Positions 37,058 to 44,993 of a stretch of DNA of 64,000 nucleotides are shown piece after piece (the first letter of the stretch is position 1; every line of letters starts with the position of its first letter). The translations under genes were made by a program, and so were the position numbers. The notes under the pieces are model-generated. The model did no database searches and was not told where the DNA came from. It saw nothing but the letters and a program-made list of their open reading frames with translations. The DNA is taken from assembly GCA_963740215.1 (NCBI GenBank), contig CAVUDJ010000019.1, forward strand, positions 744,001 to 808,000. Reading direction: 5' to 3'. This DNA is from CAVVAL01 sp963740215 (GTDB lineage Bacteria > Actinomycetota > Actinomycetes > Mycobacteriales > Cryptosporangiaceae).

Positions 37058-39172
37058 ATGACCAGGGTCACGGATGTCATCCGCCGCGAGGGGCGGTTCG
37101 AGGTCGTCAGCGATTACCAGCCCGCTGGCGACCAGCCTGCCGCTATCGACGAGCTCGAGCGGCGGATCCGCGACGGCGAGAAGAACGTGGTGCTGCTCGG
37201 TGCCACCGGTACAGGCAAGTCCGCGACGACGGCGTGGCTCGTCGAGCGGATGCAGCGGCCGACGCTGGTGATGGCGCCGAACAAGACCCTGGCCGCGCAG
37301 CTGGCGAACGAGTTCCGTGAGCTGTTCCCGAACAACGCCGTCGAGTACTTCGTCTCGTACTACGACTACTACCAGCCCGAGGCGTATGTCCCGCAGACCG
37401 ACACGTACATCGAGAAGGACTCCTCGGTGAACGACGAGGTCGAGCGGCTGCGTCACTCGGCGACGATGAGCCTTCTGACCCGGCGCGACGTGATCGTGGT
37501 CGCCTCGGTCTCCTGCATCTACGGCCTTGGTACGCCGCAGGAGTATGTCAACCAGTCGGTGCGGCTCCGCGTCGGCGACGAGATCGAGCGCGACAAGCTG
37601 CTGCGGCGATTCGTCGACATCCAGTACACCCGCAACGACCTGGCGTTCGCCCGTGGCACGTTCCGGGTGCGCGGCGACACCGTCGAGGTCTTCCCCGCGT
37701 ACGAGGAACTCGCGGTCCGCATCGAGATGTTCGGCGACGAGATCGAGCGGCTGTACTACCTGCACCCGCTCACCGGCGAGGTCGTCAAGGAGACCGACGC
37801 GCTCATGGTCTTCCCCGCCACCCACTACGTGGCCGGTCCGGAGCGCATGGAGCGGGCGATCCGCGGCATCGAGTCCGAGCTGGAGCAGCGCCTCGCCGAG
37901 CTGGACCGTCAGGGCAAGCTCCTCGAAGCGCAGCGGCTGCGCATGCGCACCGCTTACGACATCGAGATGATGCGCCAGGTCGGGTTCTGCTCGGGCATCG
38001 AGAACTACTCCCGGCACATCGACGGCCGCGCGGCGGGCACCGCGCCGAACTGCCTAATCGACTACTTCCCCGACGACTTCCTGCTGGTCGTGGACGAGTC
38101 ACACGTCACGGTGCCGCAGATCGGCGGCATGTACGAGGGCGACATGAGCCGCAAGCGCACCCTCGTCGACCACGGCTTCCGGCTGCCCAGCGCCACCGAC
38201 AACCGGCCACTGAAGTTCGAGGAGTTCCTCGACCGCATCGGGCAGACCGTGTACCTGTCCGCCACCCCTGGTCCATACGAGCTGGAACGCGCGCAGGGCG
38301 AGTTCGTCGAGCAGGTGATCCGGCCGACCGGCCTGGTCGACCCCGAGGTCGTGGTCAAGCCGACCAAGGGACAGATCGACGACCTGGTCCACGAGATCCG
38401 CACACGCGCCGAGCGCGACGAGCGCGTGCTGGTCACCACGCTCACCAAGAAGATGTCCGAGGACCTCACCGACTACCTGCTCGAACTCGGCATCCGCGTC
38501 CGGTACCTGCACTCCGAGGTCGACACGCTGCGCCGCGTCGAACTGCTCAGGGAGCTGCGCAAGGGCGACTTCGACGTGCTCGTCGGCATCAACCTGCTCC
38601 GCGAGGGCCTCGACCTGCCCGAGGTGTCGCTGGTCAGCATCCTCGACGCCGACAAGGAGGGGTTCCTGCGCAGCGGCACCTCGCTGATCCAGACGATCGG
38701 TCGCGCCGCCCGTAACGTCTCCGGCCAGGTGCACATGTACGCCGACCAGATCACGCCGTCGATGGCCAAGGCGATCGACGAGACGAACCGGCGCCGCGCC
38801 AAGCAGATCGCGTACAACAGCGAGAACGGCATCGACCCGCAGCCGTTGCGGAAGAAGATCGTCGACATCCTCGACGACATTTATCGCGAGGCCGCCGAGA
38901 ACGAGGGCGAGCTGCTCGGCGGATCCGGCCGGCAACAGAGCCGTGGGAAGGCGCCGGTGCCCGGGTTGTCGTCGAAGCGGGCCGCCGGGCCGGCGCCCGC
39001 CAAGCGTGACGGCATGCCGCGCGCCGAACTGGCCGACCTGATCCAGCAGCTCAACGACCAGATGCTCGCCGCCGCCCGCGAACTTCAGTTCGAGTTGGCG
39101 GCACGGCTCCGCGACGAGATCGGCGAGCTGAAGAAGGAACTGCGCGGCATGGACGCGGCGGGCGTGAAGTAG
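37058..39172 (+). CDS. uvrB: Excinuclease ABC subunit B
   Basis: UvrB verifies DNA damage during nucleotide excision repair with UvrA and UvrC. The 704-residue protein has Walker A LLGATGTGKSATTAW at 47-61, the beta-hairpin YYDYYQPEAYVPQTDTYIEK near 102, helicase motif DESHVT near 345, YLSATPGPYELE, and motif VI QTIGRAARN. The C-terminal UVR domain QQLNDQMLAAARELQFELAA binds UvrC. ATG at 37058. Downstream lies a 572-bp stretch without a gene (39173-39744), filled by a 68-bp tandem repeat and a palindromic element. Confidence 0.97.
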   Translation: MTRVTDVIRREGRFEVVSDYQPAGDQPAAIDELERRIRDGEKNVVLLGATGTGKSATTAWLVERMQRPTLVMAPNKTLAAQLANEFRELFPNNAVEYFVSYYDYYQPEAYVPQTDTYIEKDSSVNDEVERLRHSATMSLLTRRDVIVVASVSCIYGLGTPQEYVNQSVRLRVGDEIERDKLLRRFVDIQYTRNDLAFARGTFRVRGDTVEVFPAYEELAVRIEMFGDEIERLYYLHPLTGEVVKETDALMVFPATHYVAGPERMERAIRGIESELEQRLAELDRQGKLLEAQRLRMRTAYDIEMMRQVGFCSGIENYSRHIDGRAAGTAPNCLIDYFPDDFLLVVDESHVTVPQIGGMYEGDMSRKRTLVDHGFRLPSATDNRPLKFEEFLDRIGQTVYLSATPGPYELERAQGEFVEQVIRPTGLVDPEVVVKPTKGQIDDLVHEIRTRAERDERVLVTTLTKKMSEDLTDYLLELGIRVRYLHSEVDTLRRVELLRELRKGDFDVLVGINLLREGLDLPEVSLVSILDADKEGFLRSGTSLIQTIGRAARNVSGQVHMYADQITPSMAKAIDETNRRRAKQIAYNSENGIDPQPLRKKIVDILDDIYREAAENEGELLGGSGRQQSRGKAPVPGLSSKRAAGPAPAKRDGMPRAELADLIQQLNDQMLAAARELQFELAARLRDEIGELKKELRGMDAAGVK

Positions 39173-39232
39173 CCGCCCCGCGCGCCTTCTGCTACCCGCT
39201 CCGCCCGCCGCCCCACCCCTGCCTGCCCGCGC

Positions 39233-39574
39233 GCCTGCCGCCCACGCGCGCGCCTGCCCGCAGGCCCGTGCGCCCGCTGCCCGCGCGCCTGTCGGCCCGC
39301 GCGCCTGCCGCCCACGCGCGCCTGCCCGCAGGCCCGTGCGCCCGCTGCCCGCGCGCCTGTCGGCCCGCGCGCCTGCCGCCCACGCGCGCCTGCCCGCAGG
39401 CCCGTGCGCCCGCTGCCCGCGCGCCTGTCGGCCCGCGCGCCTGCCGCCCACGCGCGCCTGCCCGCAGGCCCGTGCGCCCGCTGCCCGCGCGCCTGTCGGC
39501 CCGCGCGCCTGCCGCCCACGCGCGCCTGCCCGCAGGCCCGTGCGCCCGCTGCCCGCGCGCCTGTCGGCCCGCGC
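39233..39574. repeat. Five tandem copies of a 68-bp GC-rich repeat
   Basis: Units start at 39233 (70 bp, one extra GCGC step), 39303, 39371, 39439 and 39507, each beginning GCCTGCCGCCCACGCGCGCC and ending CTGTCGGCCCGCGC, followed by a partial degenerate copy. Copies 2-5 look identical. The period of 68 is not a multiple of three and all frames are low-complexity Ala/Arg/Pro, so I consider it non-coding. It lies in the convergent gap after uvrB. Confidence 0.92.
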
Positions 39575-39643
39575 GCCTGCCTGCCCGCGCGCGCCGGCGC
39601 GTGCGCGCGCGGCCCCGCGGGCCGCCCGCTGCCCCCGCCAGCC

Positions 39644-39712
39644 GAAATCGGACTGTCCGGGCATTGGTCGCTTAACCGGGCGCGCGATACAGCCATTTCC
39701 CCGACAGTTGCG
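39644..39712 (+). repeat. Dispersed palindromic element, copy 4 (divergent)
   Basis: GAAATCGGACTGTCCGGGCA begins and TTTCCCCGACAGTTGCG ends a palindromic unit of the same size and outline as the 10312 and 57620 copies, but the AAGCCGTGCCTA core is not preserved. It lies between convergent uvrB and the monooxygenase gene. Confidence 0.45.
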
Positions 39713-39744
39713 CGCTGGCCGCCGCGTCGGCGCGGCGCCGGGCG

Positions 39745-40035
39745 TCAGTCGACGGCGGTGAAGTGCTCCACGCGCGGTGGCGCAGCGAAGTATGGCCCGA
39801 TGAGCGCTCGCCACTGCGGGAAGCGCTCGCTGGCCCGGAAGTTCTGCTCGTGCGCGTCGACGGAGTCCCACTCGACCAGCAGCACGAAGCGGTCTGGCGT
39901 CTCGATACCGCGGGTCATCCGCACCGACCGGCAGCCCGGTGTGCTGGCGAGTATCGGGCGAGCCTGCGCATAGGCGGCCGCGAACGCATCCTCCTGGCCA
40001 GGCTGGACATCGATGAGAGCGACTTCGAGCACCAT
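39745..40035 (-). CDS. ABM-family monooxygenase-like protein
   Basis: The 96-residue protein is a ferredoxin-like antibiotic-biosynthesis-monooxygenase (ABM) fold: MVLEVALIDVQPGQEDAFAA, a helix, then CRSVRMTRGIETPDRFVLLVEWDSVDAHEQNFR, the family signature ending in a conserved W-S/D-H pattern. The ATG at 40035 gives the standard first strand. Members are small heme- or quinol-related oxygenases or simple stress dimers; the activity here is undetermined. It is divergent from the SseB-like gene across 183 bp that contain a short inverted repeat (GTGATGCG at 40102, CGCATCAC at 40133). Confidence 0.8.
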   Translation of the reverse strand: MVLEVALIDVQPGQEDAFAAAYAQARPILASTPGCRSVRMTRGIETPDRFVLLVEWDSVDAHEQNFRASERFPQWRALIGPYFAAPPRVEHFTAVD

Positions 40036-40218
40036 GCCGTGAGCTTTCCATGACGGGCCGCGCTCCCGCGCGGGATGAGTGCCGTGTCGGTTCGCTGGCG
40101 TGTGATGCGCCGCGCCGGGTGGGTCGGCGTGTCGCATCACAACGTGCGGCAGGCAGCGACCGGTGACAGTCGGCTCGTTAGGGTGGTCGGGCACGGGTGA
40201 CCGAAGGGGACGGGGGCG

Positions 40219-41118
40219 ATGGCTTCAGACTGGGAGCCCGCGAACGAAGTCGAGGCGCGCCTGCTCGCGGCAGCGGAGGCGGGTGACGAGAGTGCGTTCG
40301 TCGAGTCGCTGTCCGGGGCCGAGCTGTTCCTCCCGATCACGCCGCAGGCTTCGGCCGGCGCGGAGCCTGTCACGTGGGCGACGATCGTCCTGGAGGATCG
40401 GACGCACCTGATCGCGTTCACGTCGCCGGACGCGATGATCCGGTCGACCGGCGGCGCTGCCCAGCACTGTCGAGCCACCCCGTACCGCGCGCTGGCCGCC
40501 GCGTGGCCCGACCCGAGCTGGCACCTGCTGCTGGATCCGGCACTACCGCTGGAGAGCAGGATCGCGCCCGGTGACGTGGTGCGCTTCGCGACCGAGCCGC
40601 TCGTGGACGTGCTTGCGTCGCGGTCGAGCGCGCAGGCGCTACCTGCCACGGTGATGCAGAAGATCCTGTCGCTCGACCAGATGGTGCGGTACCTGCAGGA
40701 AACCGACCACTGGGTGGGCGGATACGTCCACCGCTTCGACGACGTGCTCCACCTCGACACGCCGGCGAAGCTGGTCGAGGGGCTACGGCTGGACCCGCCC
40801 GCCGACGACGAGATGGTATTCGCGCTGCGGTGGCCGGTGGTCGGCGCCGAGTTGTACCGCTCGTCGTACGGCGGCGTGGACCCCGACGCGATGCACGCGA
40901 TGGACGGCTGGTTCGTCGAGGTTCAGCCGTTCACCGGCACCGGTTTCGTGCCGCTCACGGTGCCGCCGATCCAGGAGTACAAGGTGGAGAGCATGCGGCT
41001 GCCCCACCAGGCCGAGATCTTCCGCATCGACCGTGAGGGCGGGGAGCTGCTCGTCGCGATCTACGACGCCGACCTCCGGCACTGGATGCTCGTCGACCAC
41101 GAGGCGGTGACACCGTGA
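40219..41118 (+). CDS. SseB-like protein flanking the type VII locus
   Basis: The 299-residue protein opens with EVEARLLAAAEAGDESAFVE and GAELFLPITPQ, then FTSPDAMIRSTGG and YRALAAAWPDPSWHLLLDPALPLE, the pattern of the SseB N-terminal domain (PF07179). The second half (YVHRFDDVLHLDTPAKLVEGL onward) is not recognised. In actinobacteria such proteins occur beside ESX secretion genes; a role with EspG-like chaperoning is only speculation. ATG at 40219 after GGGGACGGGGG. It overlaps the next gene by 4 bp. Confidence 0.7.
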   Translation: MASDWEPANEVEARLLAAAEAGDESAFVESLSGAELFLPITPQASAGAEPVTWATIVLEDRTHLIAFTSPDAMIRSTGGAAQHCRATPYRALAAAWPDPSWHLLLDPALPLESRIAPGDVVRFATEPLVDVLASRSSAQALPATVMQKILSLDQMVRYLQETDHWVGGYVHRFDDVLHLDTPAKLVEGLRLDPPADDEMVFALRWPVVGAELYRSSYGGVDPDAMHAMDGWFVEVQPFTGTGFVPLTVPPIQEYKVESMRLPHQAEIFRIDREGGELLVAIYDADLRHWMLVDHEAVTP

Positions 41119-41501
41119 TCGGCGGCGGGTACGTCGCGCGCTGGCGGGGCGCCGAGTACGAGGCGAGCCCGGACGTCAGCTCCGAGGGCGTGCGGATCCG
41201 GCTGTACAGCGCGACGCCGGTCGACGGATTCGACGAGATCGAGTCCGATCGCCACCGCCGTATCGTGCCGGTGGACGACCTCGAACGCCTGCTGTACGTC
41301 AGCCAGGTGTGCACCTGCCAGGGCGAACCGTTCCGGGTACTCGGCGAGCGCGGCGAGTGGCTGCGGGTCGAGTACCTCGGCGGCCAGGCGCCTGTGGCCG
41401 AGCGGCTCGGGCTGGACAAGGTGGAGCGCGGCATCTACCAGGCGTGGGTGCGGCGCACCGACGCGCGGGGGCTGCGCGACGACGTTCGGGTGCTGCGCTA
41501 G
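41115..41501 (+). CDS. Conserved hypothetical protein coupled to the SseB-like gene
   Basis: The 128-residue protein overlaps the preceding gene (GTGA) and is therefore co-translated. MIGGGYVARWRGAEYEASPD and VRIRLYSATPVDGFDEI suggest a small beta-rich domain; FRVLGERGEWLRVEYLGGQ and GIYQAWVRRTDAR follow. I do not recognise a named family, though similar proteins accompany type VII secretion genes. No membrane segment. Its stop faces the end of the minus-strand ESX genes. Confidence 0.7.
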   Translation: MIGGGYVARWRGAEYEASPDVSSEGVRIRLYSATPVDGFDEIESDRHRRIVPVDDLERLLYVSQVCTCQGEPFRVLGERGEWLRVEYLGGQAPVAERLGLDKVERGIYQAWVRRTDARGLRDDVRVLR

Positions 41502-41525
41502 ACCCCTACCTGTGCCGCAAACGCG

Positions 41526-42209
41526 CTAGCCGCGGGTGGGCACGCCGATGAGCTGGCGTTCCACACTCGTCGGCGCGATCAGCGTCCACCGGACCGTGCC
41601 CTGGCTGACGACCGTGACCAGGTCGGCGCGGATCCCGGACAGCGACTGCTTCATCTCCGTCAGCCCGAGCACGGACGCTGCCAGCTCGGCCTCGGTGGGC
41701 GTGAGTGGTTGCATCAGGACGAGGTCGGCGACGCCGAGAACGTCGACGTCCCAGGCGGTGAGCTCCTCGCGGACGGACATCGTCACCGACCAGCCGGTGC
41801 GGCCGGTGTGCTGAGCGCCGACGCTGGGGCCGCTGTCCTGCACGACGAGCCGGGGCCGCGACTGGTTCGGTGACTGGTCGAGCACGGTGCCCGGCGGTAC
41901 CAGTTGGATCGCGTCGTTCGGCGAACTCATCACCCGCGCGAACGTGCCCCACGCCGCAGGTCGCGCTGACTGGATGATCACCTGGGCCCCCAACGCGAGC
42001 GCCCGGAACGCGATCATCTGGGCGAACCGCAGCCCGCCGACGATCACCATGCGGGTCGGCTCGGGGCGGAACAGCCGCAGCGTCACCGGTTCGCCGTTCT
42101 GGTTGACGCCGAGCACCAGCCCGGCGCCGCCCGTGAACAGTTGCAGCTCGTCGAGGGCGTTACCGGCGGCTAGCTGGCCGCCGATGCGGCCCAGGGGAAG
42201 CACCGTCAC
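41526..42209 (-). CDS. Type VII locus hypothetical protein
   Basis: The 227-residue protein is the last gene of the minus-strand eccE operon and overlaps eccE by 4 bp (start 42209, eccE stop 42206). Visible features are LFTGGAGLVLGVNQNGEPVTLRLFRPEPTRMVIVGGLRFAQMIAFRALAL, which resembles the edge strand and P-loop-like turn of an FtsK-type fold but lacks a Walker lysine. SVTMSVREELTAWDVDVLGVADLVLM follows. It may be a degenerate nucleotide-binding companion of EccE; that is inference. Confidence 0.65.
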   Translation of the reverse strand: MTVLPLGRIGGQLAAGNALDELQLFTGGAGLVLGVNQNGEPVTLRLFRPEPTRMVIVGGLRFAQMIAFRALALGAQVIIQSARPAAWGTFARVMSSPNDAIQLVPPGTVLDQSPNQSRPRLVVQDSGPSVGAQHTGRTGWSVTMSVREELTAWDVDVLGVADLVLMQPLTPTEAELAASVLGLTEMKQSLSGIRADLVTVVSQGTVRWTLIAPTSVERQLIGVPTRG

Positions 42210-44902
42210 GGCAGGAACCCTCCCAGCGGCAGCGACGCCGCGACCCCGTACACCTGCTCGCCGTCGAGGCGTTCCACCTGGGCACCGCAGGCAGCGGCTT
42301 CGCTGCTGATGCGGTCGGACAGCGCGGTGAGGTGTGCGTCGTCAGCAGCGAGCACCCGGACGACGGCCTCGATCTCGATGCCCCGCGCGGCTCGGCGGGC
42401 GGCCAAGGCCACGACGGTGCCGTTGCTCGGCGCGGCGAGCAGCCGCTCGACCAGCTGGTTGCTGTTCGGCGTGCCCGGCGACGGCCAGCGGCGTATCCGG
42501 AAGCAGGCCTGCGGCAACGGTCCTGCCGACCAACTGCGCCAGCTCTCGCGGACGGTGGCCGCGCCAGGGCCGGCACCGACTGCGTCAAGGTGCGCGAGCG
42601 TGACGAGGACCGAACCGGCCTCGTTCGGATCGAGCGCGCGCAGCGGCGTGCCGTCCTTGCGGAATCGCCTGGCCAGGCGGCGTACCGCGCTGGACAGGGT
42701 GTGCCGGAGTTCGGCGTCGGAGTGGCCGTCGACGGTGCGGAGTACCTGGATCGCGATCCAGGCTCGGCGAGCGGCGGGCACGCGACCGGCCGTGAGCTGG
42801 TGGTACGAGGTGCCGGGCGCGCTCGACTCCGAGCCGGGGAGCGGCGCCGGCACCGACTCCACCACGAGTTGCGCGGACACCACCGGGTCACCTGGCTCGC
42901 CGACCGGCAGCAGCGACGCCGGCGACGGCAGCTTCGCGGCACGCTCGGAGACTAGGCCGGACTCTGTCGGTACCGGTTCGAGGAGTGCGGTGATGCCGCC
43001 GGCGTGCTCGATGATGCCGACCTCGTCGTCGTCCACCTCGACGGACCCGAGGGTGGCGCCGCCGGCCACGGCGTCGAGCAGGGCACGGGGCCGGTCGGCG
43101 GGGTCGCCGCTGCGGGACCGGTCGCGGACGACGTACCGCGCGTACACGCCGATCCACTGGTACAGCCAGCGCTGGCGCCACTTGGTCGCCGCGAGGACCA
43201 GGACCAGCACCGCGACCACGCTGACACCGATCAGAACAGGGAGCGGGCGCCCGATCGAGGCGATCACGCCGGCGATCGCGGACTCCACACAGACGATCTG
43301 GCCGATCGGCAGGCGTCGCCGGTTGCGGACCGGCTCGCCCGCCTGACGCGACGGCGTCGGCCGGTCGGGGGTGCTCACGGCCTGCCCGACGGTGGGGAAG
43401 GCTCCTGCCGCCTGTGCCGAGGCCGTGGACGGAGCGGCAGTGGCCGTCGTCGTCGCTGCGGTGGCGGCTGCTGCCGCGTGGGCGGAGCTGGCCTGTGCGG
43501 CGGTGGTGCGCACGGTGGCCTGGGCAGCGCCCGCCGGGGATGCGGTGCGCGCGGAAGCTTGGGCAGCGTCCGGCTGGGCGGCACTCGCCTGCGCGGGCCG
43601 CGCGGCCGAGGAGTAGACCGTCGGGCCGCCAGCGCGCGTGCCACCCGCTGCCGGAGTGGCTGTGGCTCGTGCGGACGTGCCGGCTGGCGACGACGACACC
43701 GGTCGGCCGTAGGTCTGCGGCGCCGCCTGCGCGGCACCGCTGCCCGCGCCCAGGACCGGGCCGCCCGCCGACGGGCGCGACACCGGGGCACCGGAGGCAG
43801 GGCGTGCGGGACCGGCGCCCGAGTGGCCACCCGCAGGCGGCGCCGAGGTCGGCTGCCCGTAAGCCGGCGGGGCCGAGGTCTGCTGACCGTGGGCGGGCGG
43901 TGCGGCCGGCTGCTGGCCGTAGGCAGGCGGTGCGGAGGTCTGGCCGTGTGTTGGCAGGGCGGACGGCTGGCCGTGGGCGGGCGGTGCGGCCGGCTGCTGG
44001 CCGTAGGCAGGTGGCGCGGAGGTCTGGCCGTGTGCTGGTGGGACGGACGGCTGCTGGCCGTAGGCAGGTGGCGCTGAATCGGGGCGCGCATGCGCCGGCG
44101 GCTGGTACCCGGTGGCTGGCGGGGAGCTGCTGGGCCCGGAGCTGGTGGTGGTCGCGGGCGGTGCGGACGCCGATGGGCCGTAGCCCTGCGGCGGCGTGCC
44201 CGGTTGCCCGTATGCGGCCGGCGCGGACTGCGGCTGCGGCGGTCCGTAACCGCTGGCCGGCGGCGCGGAGCTCGGCTGCGCATACCCGCCCGCGGGCGGC
44301 GCCGACGTGGGCTGCCCGTGCGCCGGCTGCCCGTAGGTCGATTGGCCGTAGGTCCGCGGTGCGGACCCCGGCGGCGCCGAGCCAGGCTGGACGGTGCCGG
44401 GCTGTCCCTGACCGGCCGCAGGCTGCTGCCCGTGCGCAGGATCCGGAGCGTGCGCAGGACCCGGACCATCTGCCGGCCCCGCGCCGTACACAGGCGGCTG
44501 CCCCTGCGCAGGACCCGGACTCTGAGCCACGCCGTGCGCAGGCTGGCCGTACGTCGTCGGTTGGCCGTACGTGCGCGGCCCGGGCCCCTCGTGCGCTGGC
44601 GGCGCGGACGTCGTCGGTTGGCCGTACGTGCGAGGCCCGGGCCCCTCGTGCGCTGGCGGCGCGGACGTCGGTCCGGCCGGTGGGCGGATCACACCGGGCG
44701 CCGAGCCCATCGCGTTGGCGCTGCCGTAGGTCCGGGGACTGCCCTGGACGCGCGGCGAACTGGGGTCGGTGTCGGCGGGAGGCGGTGTCACACCCGGTAC
44801 CCGCGCGCTGCCCTGGACCGGAGCCCGCCCGGGCGCGGGGTCGTCCTCGGTGTCGTCCTTGCGCGGGGGAGGGACAGGGGCGCTGCCGTGGTCGGCCGTC
44901 AT
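42206..44902 (-). CDS. eccE: Type VII secretion protein EccE with a very long low-complexity N-terminus
   Basis: EccE is a peripheral membrane subunit of the ESX complex. The C-terminal 370 residues match the family: two helices near 530-575 (QIVCVESAIAGVIASIG and VLIGVSVVAVLVLVLAAT), then WRQRWLYQWIGVYARYVVRD and an alpha/beta domain with DDDEVGIIEHAGGITALLEP. The first roughly 525 residues are Pro/Gln/Gly/Ala/Tyr-rich repeats (for example GQQPAAPPAHGQ, TSAPPAYGQ), far longer than usual. ATG at 44902 after AGGAGGG. It lies downstream of the mycosin-like gene and upstream of a small coupled gene. Confidence 0.85.
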   Translation of the reverse strand: MTADHGSAPVPPPRKDDTEDDPAPGRAPVQGSARVPGVTPPPADTDPSSPRVQGSPRTYGSANAMGSAPGVIRPPAGPTSAPPAHEGPGPRTYGQPTTSAPPAHEGPGPRTYGQPTTYGQPAHGVAQSPGPAQGQPPVYGAGPADGPGPAHAPDPAHGQQPAAGQGQPGTVQPGSAPPGSAPRTYGQSTYGQPAHGQPTSAPPAGGYAQPSSAPPASGYGPPQPQSAPAAYGQPGTPPQGYGPSASAPPATTTSSGPSSSPPATGYQPPAHARPDSAPPAYGQQPSVPPAHGQTSAPPAYGQQPAAPPAHGQPSALPTHGQTSAPPAYGQQPAAPPAHGQQTSAPPAYGQPTSAPPAGGHSGAGPARPASGAPVSRPSAGGPVLGAGSGAAQAAPQTYGRPVSSSPAGTSARATATPAAGGTRAGGPTVYSSAARPAQASAAQPDAAQASARTASPAGAAQATVRTTAAQASSAHAAAAATAATTTATAAPSTASAQAAGAFPTVGQAVSTPDRPTPSRQAGEPVRNRRRLPIGQIVCVESAIAGVIASIGRPLPVLIGVSVVAVLVLVLAATKWRQRWLYQWIGVYARYVVRDRSRSGDPADRPRALLDAVAGGATLGSVEVDDDEVGIIEHAGGITALLEPVPTESGLVSERAAKLPSPASLLPVGEPGDPVVSAQLVVESVPAPLPGSESSAPGTSYHQLTAGRVPAARRAWIAIQVLRTVDGHSDAELRHTLSSAVRRLARRFRKDGTPLRALDPNEAGSVLVTLAHLDAVGAGPGAATVRESWRSWSAGPLPQACFRIRRWPSPGTPNSNQLVERLLAAPSNGTVVALAARRAARGIEIEAVVRVLAADDAHLTALSDRISSEAAACGAQVERLDGEQVYGVAASLPLGGFLP

Positions 44903-44993
44903 GGTGTGCCCTCCTCACATGGTCGAGCGCCAGCATGGTCACGCCCGGAGTAGCGCCGTTCAACGCGGCGCTGCTCCGGGCGTACGCAGTCTT

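Noticed and set aside
39233..39574. CRISPR array
   Set aside because: Repeats are directly adjacent with no unique spacers, and no cas gene is present.
39268..39973. Long plus-strand frames rich in Pro-Ala-Arg over the 68-bp repeats
   Set aside because: The period of 68 shifts the frame each copy, all frames are similarly open because of GC content, and no start with a ribosome site or family sequence is present.
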